The notes under the pieces were generated by a model. That model worked only from the letters and a program-made list of their open reading frames with translations, had not been told where the DNA came from and searched no databases. The translations under genes and the position numbers were made by a program. DNA of 41,703 nucleotides. It comes from Rodentolepis nana (Eukaryota > Platyhelminthes > Cestoda > Cyclophyllidea > Hymenolepididae). The stretch lies in assembly GCA_900617975.1 (NCBI GenBank), contig UZAE01000079.1, positions 1-41,703 of the forward strand, given 5' to 3'. This document shows, one piece after another, positions 1-12,904 of the stretch. Position 1 is the first letter of the stretch. Each line of letters starts with the position of its first letter.

Positions 1-310
1 ATAGACTTACCTCCACGTGGTGCACCCTGGGCAGCATATACTCATACGGCAAAAAGTCTATTAACCAGCAGTTGACTTCTCACTTCAAACTACAATCACC
101 TCACTCTATGCCATATTCGACTATTTCCACAGGACTCACCTCCCCTTTTTTCTACCTTTGTGTTTTTCTCTTACATCTTTGAGACACTCTTCTGTCCCCC
201 CCCCTCTCAACTTTTTTCCAATTTGATGTTCCTGCCCCTCTGTGAAGCCTGAAGTCAACTAAAGGGCTAATGATAACCATCAAGACGCCTGCCATTTGAT
301 ATAAATAAAT
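1..310 (+). mobile_element. Dispersed short retroposon, 5' end cut by window edge
   Basis: Begins ATAGACTTACCTCCACGTGG at base 1 and ends ATATAAATAAAT. Near full length, with an internal C-tract after CTTCTGT. Confidence 0.85.
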
Positions 311-1104
311 ATTGGCGACATCCTGGAATAGCTCATTTGTATTTTACTGACTAATCTTTTCGTCAATGTCCCATAAGATGTAATAAATCCGATTCTCCCC
401 ATACGCCTTGTTCCCACGATATGGCTAAGGTAGCTGAGTTGATTTTGAGAGCAATCTTAAACTTGGGTGTTTTGAGGTTTTTTCAAATATGGGGAATCAT
501 GGGATACAGCAGGTCGTTAAAAAATTATTTTAATTAAGTTAAATTAATGACTGGCGAATTAAGAGCAAAACATGATAAAATTTGAAAAGATAGTCCTTTA
601 GTTGCAAATGGGTCATATAGTTTTCCAAATTTATCTCTTCCTTTAACGGTGAGTGCCAATGTGAGATTTGGGGTAGGTGGGGGCATAGAATAATAAATTA
701 AATAGCGCAAGTATGGCATAGTAACTTTCATAAAAAGCTATTACTACTACCATATATTAAATAGTAGGCATTTTTTCTTGATGGAAACCAGGGCATAGTA
801 AGTTCAATCACAGTCTAAAGGGCGATTTATTATGTTTCCTTTCAATTCCATTAATTTTTGAATGACCAACTGATTCAACAATTTCCATTTGGTATACGAG
901 TATTTCAGCATTTTATGTTCATCTATCCGAAAGCGCTTTCATAACTCAAGTTAAATCTCCGATGCTCTGTTTGATATTTGAGTAATTCAGTTTATTAAAA
1001 ATCGATAACTCATCGTTAATAAAGATCAGCTGTAACGAACATGCAGTTATGCAGTTTAACATCTACTGAGATTAAGTTACATGAAGAGACAATAATTGAA
1101 ATAA
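311..1104. other. Upstream region of the DEG/ENaC gene; nothing definite
   Basis: AT-rich, no repeat copy and no clear TATA box. A short minus-strand open frame at 534-731 has no protein-like features. Confidence 0.5.
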
Positions 1105-4100
1105 ATGGGAAATTTAGTCAATCGAATATTCCGCCGCTATGTGCCGCCTGACACAAATACGTCTGCAGTGTCTCTAATCCAGGAAAATTTAGAGAAAGAG
1201 AAGCTATATCGCCAACAACGCAACTTTGCACGTTTGAGACTTCGTTTATTACGATGGTTAGTTTGGATGGATTTTGCCGGAACTACAACTCTTCACGGAC
1301 CAGCTCACATTTCCACCACTCGTGGACTGACTCGAATGTTTTATTGCATTGTCGTGATGATCTGTGCTTCTTTATTTTTCTTTCATTGCTATACTCTCCT
1401 CCTATTTTATTTTCAATATCCTATCCTCACTGCTATTAAATATGAGAATATGGACTTCCGGTATCCCGATATCACTCTATGTCCACATAGTCCTTTCACA
1501 GTTAGTCAACTCTATGAACACAATGAGACAGCGGAGATGATGGAGAAGATTTATACAATGGCAAAAGAGAAATGGTGGAAGAACCTAGATTTACTCAATC
1601 TCTCACCGAATGCAAATATAAAGAAAAGCATGCTTGGAGGGTTTTATAGAAATTCGCTGACACTTGGCAAGAGAGTATTCGATCATGTTTTATTCTGTGA
1701 AGTGAGTGAAGATTATGTCATGATATTTCTCACTTAATCATAATTTTAATCCAAAACTTTAGTGCTTAGAGTGGCGTTTGTGTTTCAAACCAGTGAGACT
1801 GAGATTGGAAAAAAGATCACACAAAGAGTTTTCTTTACGATTCTACGTATGACTATACTATTATTATTAGACTCATAAAAGTTCATTTGATCAAAGATAC
1901 TTCAATTGCTCGGGAAAGATATTAAGTTGTCCCAAGTACGTCTATGTGGGAGAATTTTAAGTGAGAATAAGCCAACTCAAATAAATTAGGAAGCAAACCA
2001 ACATTGGCTCTAGTAATGATCCGTGTTTTGCCTCCTTCATGATTTAGGGTTTGGGGTCCAATGAAGTTTCATCAGTCTTATACCCACGCAACTATAGGAA
2101 AATATCTTAATAACTGCATGGTAATTAATTAAATATTCTGCATTTCAAGGCAATAAATATTCATAAAAAGAAATTTTCACTGAGACATCGTTAGATGTGC
2201 GCCTAATTTAAGTTTGACTTGAAACATGTCAACGTAATTCTATAGAAAGCGGCTTAACTCGAAGACGTGTTGACGGCAGTATTAACTAGAGGTGGAGGTG
2301 TGAAATCCAATATGCACCATTGAATATCAACTTCACCTCCGAATAAATAACAGAATCCACTCATAAACTCACTTAACATTCAGGGCCTTAGTTTCTGCTC
2401 ATCTACTGTCAGTATGGAGAGATAATGTCTTTTTACTTATTCTCTGATGATACTCTGTAGCGGATTGCTACCTTAGTAAAGGCTGACCGACTCAGAAACC
2501 TCTATGCAGATTCTCCAACATCTAGCTAGACTCCCAGAACCAGCGGAGATTCTCCTACATCTAGCTAGACTCCCAGAACCAGCTAAACCATAGCCCAGCT
2601 ATAAAGGAAACAGACGAGTAGCACGGAGAATTCTCCAACATCTAGCTAGACTCCCAGAACCAGCTAAGCTATAGCCCGGCTATAAAGAAAAAAGACGTGT
2701 AGCACGGAGCACATTTATTCAGTGGGTATGTTGCGGATAAAGTGTACACTCAGGGAGCTTAATCATGATCAGGATGGCGGATTAGGTTAAACAAACAGAG
2801 GTTAATGATTGGTCACTGTACGGTCGCACCTACCAATCCTGGCGTGCAGGCATGCGATGACATGTCCCACAATTCTTTCAATTGATTTAAAAAAACTAGA
2901 TAAAACTGGCTAACTTATCGATTTTTAGTAATCTTGTTCAAGGTAATATTGTAACCCTTTCACTATGGTAGGATAGTTTTCCATGCTTTGATTGTCATCT
3001 TGTTATATCTTATTAATATCGTAGATAGTAGGCGAGATTTCGTTTGGTTTAAACCCTTTCTTAGGTCACTAATATATTCTCAAAATTCTATAAGAAATTA
3101 AAGACCTCCATTATTCTCTTGACATCAACTCAGAGGAGTTTGTCAAAGTTCAACTGGAATAATTTTCACAGATTGTGTAGAGATTCACAATTATTGTTAT
3201 TTAATGGAGACTTCTAATTAATTTCTACAGCATTTCATTTACCATCTTGCAATCGAATTGGAAAGTTGTTCTGTATCCGATGGTGACAATTCAATTCGAC
3301 ATCTATTGATCAAAAATCATGCCTCAATTTTGTAATATTTATTCAAAACAATGATATTTAAAATGGAATGATCAATGAAACAGTCCTTGATTTTCCTGCT
3401 TGAACAAAAATTAAATTATTTTACAAACATCGTATCTAGCTCAATGGTGTGGATTGTCTAGACCAGTTTATACTAACCGAGCACCCAGTTTACTACCGCT
3501 GTTTTACACTCCGCCTCAAAAGCAATCCCCCATTTCCAGCCGGACCAACCCACGGAGTACAGATCGTGCTACATCGAGGTCTAGCGTACTCACAATCACT
3601 TCTCGTAGTTGATGAAAGCGAGCCCTTTCTGGTACAATCCAATGTTCCCGCTGACAACTTAACAGGTCTTGAGACAAATAACTCAACTCCACATCCCAAG
3701 GATGGATTTTATATTGCTTTCCATGAACCACGAACCATTCCTAATTACCCACTTCAGGTAAGATTGTTGGTAATGCGAAAGCCTTAATAGATCAAAATCC
3801 AAATAGAATCTCCCAAATGGCCTGACATTGAGGTTTGGACAGTTTACACGCATCGGGTTGACCTCATTGGATATGCAATCAATTAATATAAAGCAACGTC
3901 CCTGTGTTCCTTCCTCAAAGACGCCCAAAATTCAGCTCACTAGAAATGATCGAATGTCAGAAAGCAACTTCAGGTCTGATAAACGTGAGTAAATCTCACT
4001 GTTTATGTCACTATCGTGATAGTCTACCACTGCAATGTTTAATTATAGCTATAGGAAGGCAAATTGAAAATCCAAACGATGGTTATCACTAATAATAAGG

Positions 4101-6750
4101 ATGTTCTTATGGATTGGGCGACATGGGAAATGAGGCACTGATTGGCTAGTCAAAATTTTCTGCAATTCCACTATTCTCTTCCCTTTAGTGAGTATCTAAA
4201 GTCAATGGTGGCGATAATACTATAGCTATAGTGATGACGGTAAATCCTATTCGCTTGAATTAAACATATTGGACAATGGTTTCTTTATCTTACGAAGACG
4301 CTATAGAGGCTAACAGGGGTGTCTAGAGCAGTTAGATTCGAACCAGAAACCCCGACTACTTTCGATTTTGCTTGTAAGTATTTAAAGATAATAAAACTGG
4401 AGAAATATTAGTGGTCCGTAATCAGTGCTGGTGCATAAAATGATTTTGAGTAATAATTATATTAGATGAATAAACAGAGCACTTGTCGATGTTAATAGGT
4501 CACATGATACAGAATAGATAAAGTCAAATTAAAGTGGTGTCAGACTGATACCAACACCTCCTGAAAGTATGCTATTGAATCTTCCAATTTGAATAACAAT
4601 AAAAATTATTTGTATGTATGTATTTTTCATCATAGCAATGGCAGAAGAAACTTTATCGGAGTTTGAGTACACAAAGCAGTCTTGCTTGGCCAATTTTCGA
4701 CAAATCTTAACAAAGAGACGCTGCGACTGTTTCAGTGAATCCTACTCAATTCCCTACAGTGAGAGGCACGTCGGTTTGAAGTACTGCCTCAGTGTGGACC
4801 AGACGACTAGTAATATCATCAAAATGCCCGAGATCATGGCCTGTGTGGAAAAGATTGAAAATATGACTGACGCAGAGGTGAGAGCCAACCACGTTCGTTC
4901 TTAGATGTTTACGTTACTGTTATTATGTTGGTATTTATGTTTGCTATGTCTTCAATGATACGTTCAAAGCCAAGATTATGATAGGAAGTGGGGATTAATT
5001 ACTGGGATGATAAGAAAAAAGTCATATAAGATTGGTGAATTTGAATGAAGTTTTTGAGTAATTTTTGTTTCTTGAGTGTAATGTGTGCCATTTATGCTTT
5101 CTATAACGTTGATATCCCAACGGCTGATTAAGAAAACTGCATATTTAAAGAGTTCCGAGGCTACAATCTGCCGTGTCCTTTCGATAATCATATCTCAAGA
5201 CAATTAGCTGGATTGTCTTTGTGCAAGTAATTGATGCCACGCTTCAAGCTTGAATTCAATTAAGAGTTGTTATGGGAACACTTATTATCCTCAACAGACG
5301 CCCTTCTTTCAAGATTGATAGTTCAAGCTGGCCCACTCTTGGCCTTAGTGTAGTGCAAGAGGGGTTAAGCAATTGCAGTTACTTGAGTCTACTTTTCTTA
5401 AGCCATAATTGCATATAATTGGGGGGGGGGACAGTAGACGAGAATAAGCTATTGAAGGAATTATCCTAAACTTATTTTGTTGATTTCATTCTGTTTTGTA
5501 GACTTGTCACGGCGATTAGTGTCTTCTCCGATAGAGCCTAGTGCTTACGTAATAGTCCATCAGACTAAGGTCATTTTCCACTTCCCAATAAGGTTATTTC
5601 AAATGGCAGGCTGTATGACACTTATCATTAGCTGACTTCGGGCTTCACAGAGAGGAAGAACATCTAAGTGAGAAAAAGTGGAGAGGGGGTACAGAAGAGT
5701 GATTCAAAGATGTTAAAGAGGCAGACAGACAGACACAAAGGCAGAGAAAAGGTAAGATTAGTACAGAGGAAGTGGTCAGATATGACATACAGTGGGGTCA
5801 TGGCAATTTGAAGTGAGAAGTCAACTGCCGGTTTATAGACTTTCTGCCGTATGAGAATACGTTGCCCGGGGTGCACCACGTGAAGGTAAGTCTATCGCAC
5901 CCCTTCCCCAAAAGATTGAATGGACATCAAATCCTGCTGCCCTCATATGTGTTCCTTACTATTAGCTGCCCCCCTCCCATGTGAATACAATCAGATCAGA
6001 TTGTCATTCTCGCTGTTATCAACATGTGCATGAACACCTATAGCTCCTTAAATATATCGGGAACTCTTTGCATTTAACTATGTGTCCATAAAGAGAATAA
6101 TGATACTAATAGTGAGTTTACTGGAACAGTGGGAATAATTTTAATGCATTTTCCATTGAAGATTGTGGCCGAGGTTGAGCCGTCAATGCCTGGCGATGGT
6201 CTTAGCCTCTGTCCTCTTCGTTGTGATTACCGTGAATTTCATGTCGACCTGCACTACTCTTCCAACTTAAAACAGGACTTCGATGCGGAAAATTTCATTA
6301 CTTACTTCCAACGAAAGAAAATGGTTGGCGAGAATAGTACTTTAAATTCGCGTATTCATTTGAATGGTTCAAAAATCAACTCATCGGATCTTATTTTTCT
6401 CGATATAAGTCCTATTTCCGAGAGCGTAAATCAGGTATAACACTTGCTACTTATAAATTGTTCAGTAGCCAACTTATGTACATAAATAAATGTACTTTTG
6501 TAATTTGGTATTTCAGATTATTGAAGATCGTGCTTACTCTTTAATTCAACTGCTCAGCGAATTGGGGGGCGTATCTGGTCTATATGTCGGAATAACCATC
6601 TACACAATCGCCGAAGTCATTGATTATGCTGTGCGCTTTCTCATGATTTACATTCCTTACCTGTGGTACCAATTCCGTTACAAAAGACAAAAGAAAATGA
6701 ATAGAAGTTTCCAGAGATTAATGGAAAATATTCGACAGGGAGAAGAATGA
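1105..6750 (+). CDS. DEG/ENaC-family (amiloride-sensitive type) sodium channel subunit, complete, 6 exons
   Basis: Exons: 1105-1701, 3440-3757, 3921-3984, 4636-4877, 6162-6434, 6517-6750. All junctions are GT/AG, the phases agree (including the split codon between exons 3 and 4), and the spliced frame is 575 aa from ATG to TGA. Seen: a cytoplasmic N-terminus with the family His-Gly gating motif (TTLHGP, about residues 61-66); a first membrane segment at about 77-104; the post-TM1 motif PDITLCPHSPF; a large Cys-rich extracellular region (VDCLDQF, YYRCFTL, KRRCDC, LCPLRC); the pre-TM2 signature LSELGGVSGLYVG and a second membrane segment from about 512; then a short basic tail. Family knowledge: such subunits form trimeric cation channels in the plasma membrane, gated by protons, peptides or force. 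The ligand cannot be told from sequence. Odd: the pore triplet, usually G-A/S-S, reads GIT (523-525), and one Cys of the usual C-x3-C pair is Phe. Exon 5's acceptor is the weakest junction. No AATAAA follows closely. Confidence 0.9.
2456..2871 (-). mobile_element. Possible solo LTR containing the tandem repeat
   Basis: On the minus strand the segment runs from TGTGGGACATG to CGCTACA, with TG...CA-type ends, a TATA-like stretch in each tandem unit and AATAAA at 2719-2714. No matching short target duplication was found at the ends, so this is a guess from composition. Confidence 0.25.
2508..2707. repeat. Tandem repeat, 80 bp unit, in intron 1 of the DEG/ENaC gene
   Basis: Units 2547-2626 (80 bp) and 2627-2707 (81 bp), preceded by a partial 39 bp unit at 2508-2546. 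Each begins AGATTCTCC or AGAATTCTCC and contains ATCTAGCTAGACTCCCAGAA; the two long units also have GCTATAAAG, which looks like a TATA box. Confidence 0.85.
5594..5903 (-). mobile_element. Dispersed short retroposon in intron 4 of the DEG/ENaC gene
   Basis: Antisense to the host gene. Flanks CTTCCCAATAAG and CTTCCCCAAAAG may be an imperfect target-site duplication. On the plus strand its end gives a consensus splice donor AAG/GTAAGT. Confidence 0.85.
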
Positions 6751-7395
6751 AAACAGCAGAATAATATATTGAATTATTTTTCAATAATTGACTCCCGAAA
6801 AGGGAGGATTGAGAGATCTTTGGCTCAATTTTGTCCATAGATAGATCAATAAGACAAAGGATTCGTGGGTTTAACTAAAAAGGTCTATTTGAAAAACGCC
6901 ACTCTTCGTTGAATGGTCTTTAAAGCGTCTTTTATAACTTCCCTCAAGTCAGAGTAATTTCGAACGGCTTTGGATTACAAATTCTTGAGAAAGGAGCAAA
7001 TGCATGAAAATCAACACTTCACACCAAGTTGGTAATCAAACGACCCATTTGTTAGCGGTGATTTAGATGAAGTTATGCTAAGTTTCAAACATCACGTGTC
7101 CGATAGAGCAATTTATGTTTTTGCCAGACTGGTTAATCACCGATATCACGATTACTGACTTACTAAATTAATGTTGCTCCTTTGCAATTTCATTACTTAT
7201 TTAATAATTTCTTTATAAGAAATTAACTGATCTGCAACCGCTGCTGAACGAACTAAGAATTTCGCTGTTTAAGCGGATATGAAACTCTGAAACGTATTTA
7301 ATCACTAAGATTCGATGAGTAAAATTCCCACTCCTCAGTCACGAAACAGAACTAGGAATTATTTCATAAACCGAATATTTAGTTGACAAATTTGA

Positions 7396-7696
7396 GGTGG
7401 GCGATAGACTTGCCTCCAAGTGGTGCACCCAGGGCAACGTATACTCATACGACAAGTCTATTAAACGGCAGTTGACTTCTCAGTTCAACTTACCATGGCC
7501 CCTTTCACAGTACTCATCTTACCTTTTCTGCGTTTGTGTCTGTCTGTCTTTTTTACATCTGTGAATCATTATTCTTCCCCACCCCCTCTAGACTTTTTGT
7601 CACTTTGATATTCCTCCTAATCTTTGTGAAGCCCGAAGTCAGCTAAAGGGCTAATGATCACTATCAAAACGCCTGCCATTTGAGATAAATAAATAA
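7396..7696 (+). mobile_element. Dispersed short retroposon between the DEG/ENaC and DRG2 genes
   Basis: Starts GGTGGGCGATAGACTTGCCTCC and ends GAGATAAATAAATAAG. Flanks ACAAATTTGA and CAAATTTAGA are a weak duplication. Confidence 0.85.
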
Positions 7697-7830
7697 GTTT
7701 TCAAATTTAGATATACATGGAAAAAAATTGCAGCACCTAAAAGTGTCTGCGATTAAATAGCCGGTTAATACTGGCAACTCATCAAACGGGACCACTTCGA
7801 GAAGTTTAAAATAAGTCGACTTCAACTAAA

Positions 7831-7836
7831 TTTATT
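7831..7836 (-). terminator. Polyadenylation signal of DRG2
   Basis: Perfect AATAAA on the minus strand, 52 nt after the DRG2 stop codon; the only canonical hexamer close to that stop. Confidence 0.6.
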
Positions 7837-7887
7837 AGAAAATCATATATATATATATGTATAGATGTGTAAACCATAGGGAGACAG

Positions 7888-8138
7888 TTACTTCTTTACG
7901 ATCTGAATGACATCATGATGATTGACGGTATTTGAAAGACCAACTCGTTGTGGACTAAACTTGACACTTGTACCCTGAAAAGAATTAAAATCAATTTAAA
8001 TTTTACTAGAGTACTTTAAGTAGGCCAGTTTATTAAAAAAAATATTGACCTACCCAGACCAATGCATATTTAAAGTTATTGGCAAGTGAACGATGAATGC
8101 AGTGGCACTGAAGTAAAATGGAATTTTTAATGGCAAGA

Positions 8139-8169
<31 letters not shown>

Positions 8170-10725
8170 TTACCACATGTTCAACATTAGCACCATTTCT
8201 TAGGATAATACCCTCATCTAGATCGGGCTTTTCTGAAACAAGCGGAAATGCTGAATAGAGAAGGAATCGCAAGCACACTCAAAATATACTATCACCAACT
8301 CACTGCCTTGTTTCTTTGTGTAAATCTGAATGAGATCTAGGTACTCCCACATAACTTTCAATAGGTAATCCAGATTGAGTCCCAAATTACAACTAGAGAG
8401 GGAAAGAAGACTTATTGGTTATAAGACATTTACCTTATAACAATTGAATGTGGTTCTCGAGCTAATTTGTCCACTTCTTCCAACGAAATTTGATCGATTT
8501 TGTTGTAGACCTTAGGAAAAGGTGCAAACAAGTTAGTATAAATAGGATTACAATACATGCAAATCCACTTGTAAAAAGGGGGTTTCGCAATCTCTAACAG
8601 AAGAGCTGCTGTGAATCGCATAGGTAAATAAATACTAATTATCAATTCATTCAAAGCAAGTTGGCCTTTATAAGATTAGAAGTGAGGATAAATCCATGTA
8701 CTAGCATGGAGACCTCAAACCTTAGCGATAAGGAGCTATGAATGCACGAGTATTTATTTTCGCAAATACTAGGCAATAAATTGGAGAGGCTTCAAATACC
8801 GTTCAACACTATTTTATCGCATGATGTTTTTATCTCGATTGCAGTAAATACATGAGACATAAACACAACTCGAAAGTTAAGGAAGGCGGAGTGGAGCGCT
8901 TGCGTCCTCATAAAAAGCGGTCCACTCACTTTCACAATAAAATAACGACAATACGTATAAATTACGTGAGCATCATTCATCAGAAAAATGGCACTACCGA
9001 AAGAAAGCGAGATAATTATCTATGATTAGAATTTCAATCTACAACATTATTAATAAAGCAAATACCCGAAATAATCGCTGTAGTAGCCTGCCACATTCAA
9101 ATAAAAATAAGGCACTTTGCTTATAACTGTTGCAAAGAAAAACATAGATATCATTGCGGAAACAATGTAGCTCTCAGGAGATGGGAAGCTGAAATGCCTT
9201 TGGAAACCAATAATAACAAATAGAAGACATTCATATGGACACTAGTGTTCAGACAAGAATGACAGTGTACCAAAAAAGCACATACACACGAATTTTAAAA
9301 TTCAGATCAATACTTGAGAATTGCCACAAAACTAGCTCCGTATAAACTGATCAAAAGTTATTACAATAACATGGGATAAGTCCAAATTCACACTAATAAC
9401 TTACATAGAGGCACTTCAGATAGACACGATTGCCAACAATCACATCAATGAGCTGGTCCTGTGTGATGTCCTCCCTAATGACTACATCAGCGTTAAATAT
9501 TTCTACAGAGCAAATATCGCGATTACTTATACGAAGAATATCAACTAAGTTAAGCTACAACAGGAATCACCTACTATATTCATGAAGAATCATTTGCACC
9601 ATCTTCTCGTTGATATGTGTCAGTGGGCACATAGAGTTGATTTGCATTCCTCCAGCCTTCTTTTGCTGAAAGATCAAATTAAAACATAGCATAAAAAGTA
9701 TAAAGATTTCATACTTTTGGGGAGATATAAATAAATGATTTGGTTTAATTAATTAACAATTGAGAAAGCTTAACAAATACATATTACAAATTGTATCCAC
9801 AAACATGCCAATTAAAATTCGTCGCACAATTAAGGTCCAATTATAACCAGAACATAAAATGACGATTGCAATGACAGAATAACGAATATAAAAAAGTATG
9901 GAAAAGAAATTTCCATATCAATATATCCTAAATAGCAAAGAAATTATAACCTAATATCCATAAATTCAGGTATGCAACATTAAGTACCGCACTTCATTAT
10001 GTAATGTCAAGTCTGCTTCATTTCGATGAAATAATACAAGATTCTATATAAAAGATTGAAATCAGCAACAGACCTTGAAATAAACATTGGGTTTTCGTTG
10101 ATTTAATCGAATTCCAACACTTTCAAGTTCCTTTTCTAGGAGTTGACTAAATATACCACAAAGAAGCAAAATGTTTTATAAATACGCAACGAAAAATAGA
10201 CGGATAAGATAAGCCCAATTTACCGCTGAATAGAGGGTTTGGTAGCATCGATCATCATAAGGATGAGATCTGCAGTCCGAGCCACGGCAATAACTTGACG
10301 ACCGCGGCCTTTACCCTCGGCGGCACCTTCGATGATACCGGGAAGATCAAGAAGTTGTATTTTGGCACCCTCATACTATATATTGATAAATTTATAAGAA
10401 GCGAAAAAATCACCTCAATAACACCAGGAACACAAGTAAGTGTAGTGAACTCATAGGAAGCGCAAGCACTATTAGCAGATGTGAGGGAATTAAGAAGAGT
10501 GGATTTGCCCACTGAAGGAAAACCGATAAGAGCAACCCGAGCGTCACCCGATTTGAGGACTTCAAATCCTTCGCCTTTCTGTGATTTGTCAACCGGTTTC
10601 AATAACTCTGCACGGTACTTCGCTAATTTGGCTTTGAGAAGACCCAGGTGGTATTCCGTGGCCTTATTCTTTTGAGTTCGAGCGATTTCTCGTTCAACTT
10701 CGGCAATTTTGTCAAGAATACCCAT
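7888..10725 (-). CDS. DRG2: Developmentally regulated GTP-binding protein 2 (DRG2), complete, 10 exons
   Basis: Exons in transcript order: 10725-10414, 10375-10224, 10146-10074, 9665-9575, 9502-9405, 8510-8434, 8392-8304, 8232-8174, 8107-8054, 7974-7888. All introns are GT/AG and in phase, giving 363 aa; human DRG2 has 364. The N-terminus [20 protein letters not shown] is the DRG2 form, not DRG1. G motifs: P-loop GFPSVGKST (68-76), switch I region YEFTTLTC (91-98), DLPG (114-117), NKID (245-248). Between them is the insertion typical of the DRG/Obg group, and the C-terminal TGS domain ends in DVIQIVKK. Family knowledge: a cytoplasmic GTPase stabilised by DFRP2, acting with ribosomes, in cell growth and in endosome or microtubule dynamics. 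Two introns are only 38 and 41 nt. The start is fixed by family alignment. An AATAAA lies 52 nt past the stop. The eighth intron begins with a CA/TG microsatellite right at the donor. Confidence 0.97.
8138..8169. repeat. CA microsatellite in DRG2 intron 8
   Basis: Nearly pure CA repeat directly next to the exon 8 donor (GTAAGTGTGTGTG on the coding strand). Confidence 0.9.
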
Positions 10726-12891
10726 TTTTTATTTAAGTTTGGAAATATTTATTGCAGTTTTATCTATAGAAAGCAAAAATAGTTATTTACGGGAAACATT
10801 ACCACAGATAAAATATCGACAAAATGCACATTACGTGGAGACAGTTGACACAGTCCCAAGGTAATATTAAATACAATATCAAGTCAATTGTAACATAATT
10901 TGCGTTTTTATAACTACATACTTAAATTCAACTTGTTTTTTGCCGAATTTCAAATTAATCGCCTTAGTTTTACATTAGTGTCGACCCGCTTATATATTTA
11001 AGTAACTTTATTATCATTCACCTTCCTTAAGGAGACCAAAATGCACTTCATGATTACAACTTGCATTAAAATGATGATTGAACTACTGTAAAATTATAAT
11101 CGCCGGTAAATACTAAGTTATTTTTGATTAATTATCTTAAATATCATAAAATGATTCTCAATTATTCATGTATTGTGCTCCAAATTGAATCGAAGTGCTA
11201 TCCCTTGATCAGTACTGAAAGGTAGACGTTGCCGAACAAGGAAGCCAAATAAATTTGGCGAAAATAATATCAGTTGTCGAAATCGAACTATCTTCTGTCT
11301 GCTAAGTTATTTCGACATGTACTTTTTTATACCTTCTCTCTAAGTCTTCCTTTCTTAATTATTCGGTAGGTAGAATCTTGAAGCCAGTCCCTCTTAGGAA
11401 CTAATATATTATCATACTTCTCCAGCTGACCAAAAGTAAATCTAATAAAAGAGTCCCTAATATATTTGCATCACTTCGCTAGACATCAAAGATCACCATA
11501 AAATGATAATTATGAATTGGTTAATAGAACAAAGCCGATAAACATTTGATCCTACGTACTCGTACTTCTATTTTCCTCAATTAACACTTCTTTGAATCAT
11601 CTAACTTATAAAGCGATCTGGAGACTTAAGTGTTACTCTACAGTAAAATTCTGAAAACAACATACAATTATTGAGTTTCTCATATCAAAAAACATATTTC
11701 CTTTTCTATATTCTACATTTTGAATTATTCATCTTCGATTTAGTCCACATAAAATAGTACCCACTGTATAAACTCAAATTTGCGAACCTAATTTAATGTG
11801 CACTCCAAATAAGAGTATTTATAAATTTACACAATCAGATTAAAAATTCCATTATTGAGATAATACTCGAGGAGACGATTCCCATTCAAGAATCTGTCAG
11901 TTACGTCGTACGTGGTTCCAATGGTGTATTAAATTGAGCTTGGAAACATGAATGCTTTTTAATCTTGTAATGAATTGCATTTATTACATAATATAACGTT
12001 ATAATAATTAAAAACATATTATTCAAAAACGCTTTGATTTATGATTTACGAAGAAAATCCTATAATTGCCTTTATGTACTTTTCGTAGGCTGGCTTGCAT
12101 TCACATGCTGGCTGACTCCCAACCAATAAGGTCACACTTACTACTTGGTAGGTAAATTACCTTCTACTCTTAAATAATGTTTCTTGGCTGGTTTAATTTA
12201 CACAAATCTAGATAGTAAGGCTATTTGTCACCCTCTTTTGGAACTTGAATTTCGCTTAACTTAAACAGTTCATCTGTGTGCTTACTTATGAACCTTTTGT
12301 GCTTTATCCAGGTCTGTTTTAAGGACGAATCTGGCTGTGGTGCCACCTATGGAGAAAAAAGAGGCTGCCTGTTGGGTGCCAAGAGAAAACTCAGAAGTTT
12401 TTGAAGAGAGGGATGTAATTTCTTGCGAGGGTGGAGTTACAGAGGTGTTACTGAAGGAGTTTTTACAATGTATAAGTTTAGAAAAATAAATTGGTCAGTG
12501 AACGGTGGGGCTTGACCATGCGTTAATAAATTGGTCAAAGTTTCCTTTTGCGGCTCAAAATAATGTTATCTGACACACATTCAGATGAACACTTTTCGTC
12601 ATTTCCCAGACCTTAGGAACAAAGAGTTCATCGCAAATTAACTAGGCTTTTTTAGCACACCCATTTCTAACACATAACTTTAACTTAAAAATCGTACACT
12701 TCATTGCATTTGTATTTGTATTTCATTACTATTTACCACTTCATGAAGGTTCAATTTCCTTGGAAGTGATAAGCAAACAGCTGACACATTCAAATCTATT
12801 TCTGGACATATGTCAGAATATTATTGAAATAAAACGCAAAGGTAAGGAGAAAAAGTGATTCATTTGGTGAGAGGAAGGAAAATAATTTCCA
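10726..12891. other. Gene-free AT-rich stretch upstream of DRG2
   Basis: Should hold the DRG2 promoter near 10726. No CpG-rich block, TATA box, repeat copy or coding exon recognised. Confidence 0.5.
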
Positions 12892-12904
12892 AAGGAAACA
12901 ATAT

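Noticed and set aside
4310..4365. tRNA-like B box on the minus strand (GGTTCGAATCT)
   Set aside because: The T stem closes only three pairs and no A box or cloverleaf fits upstream.
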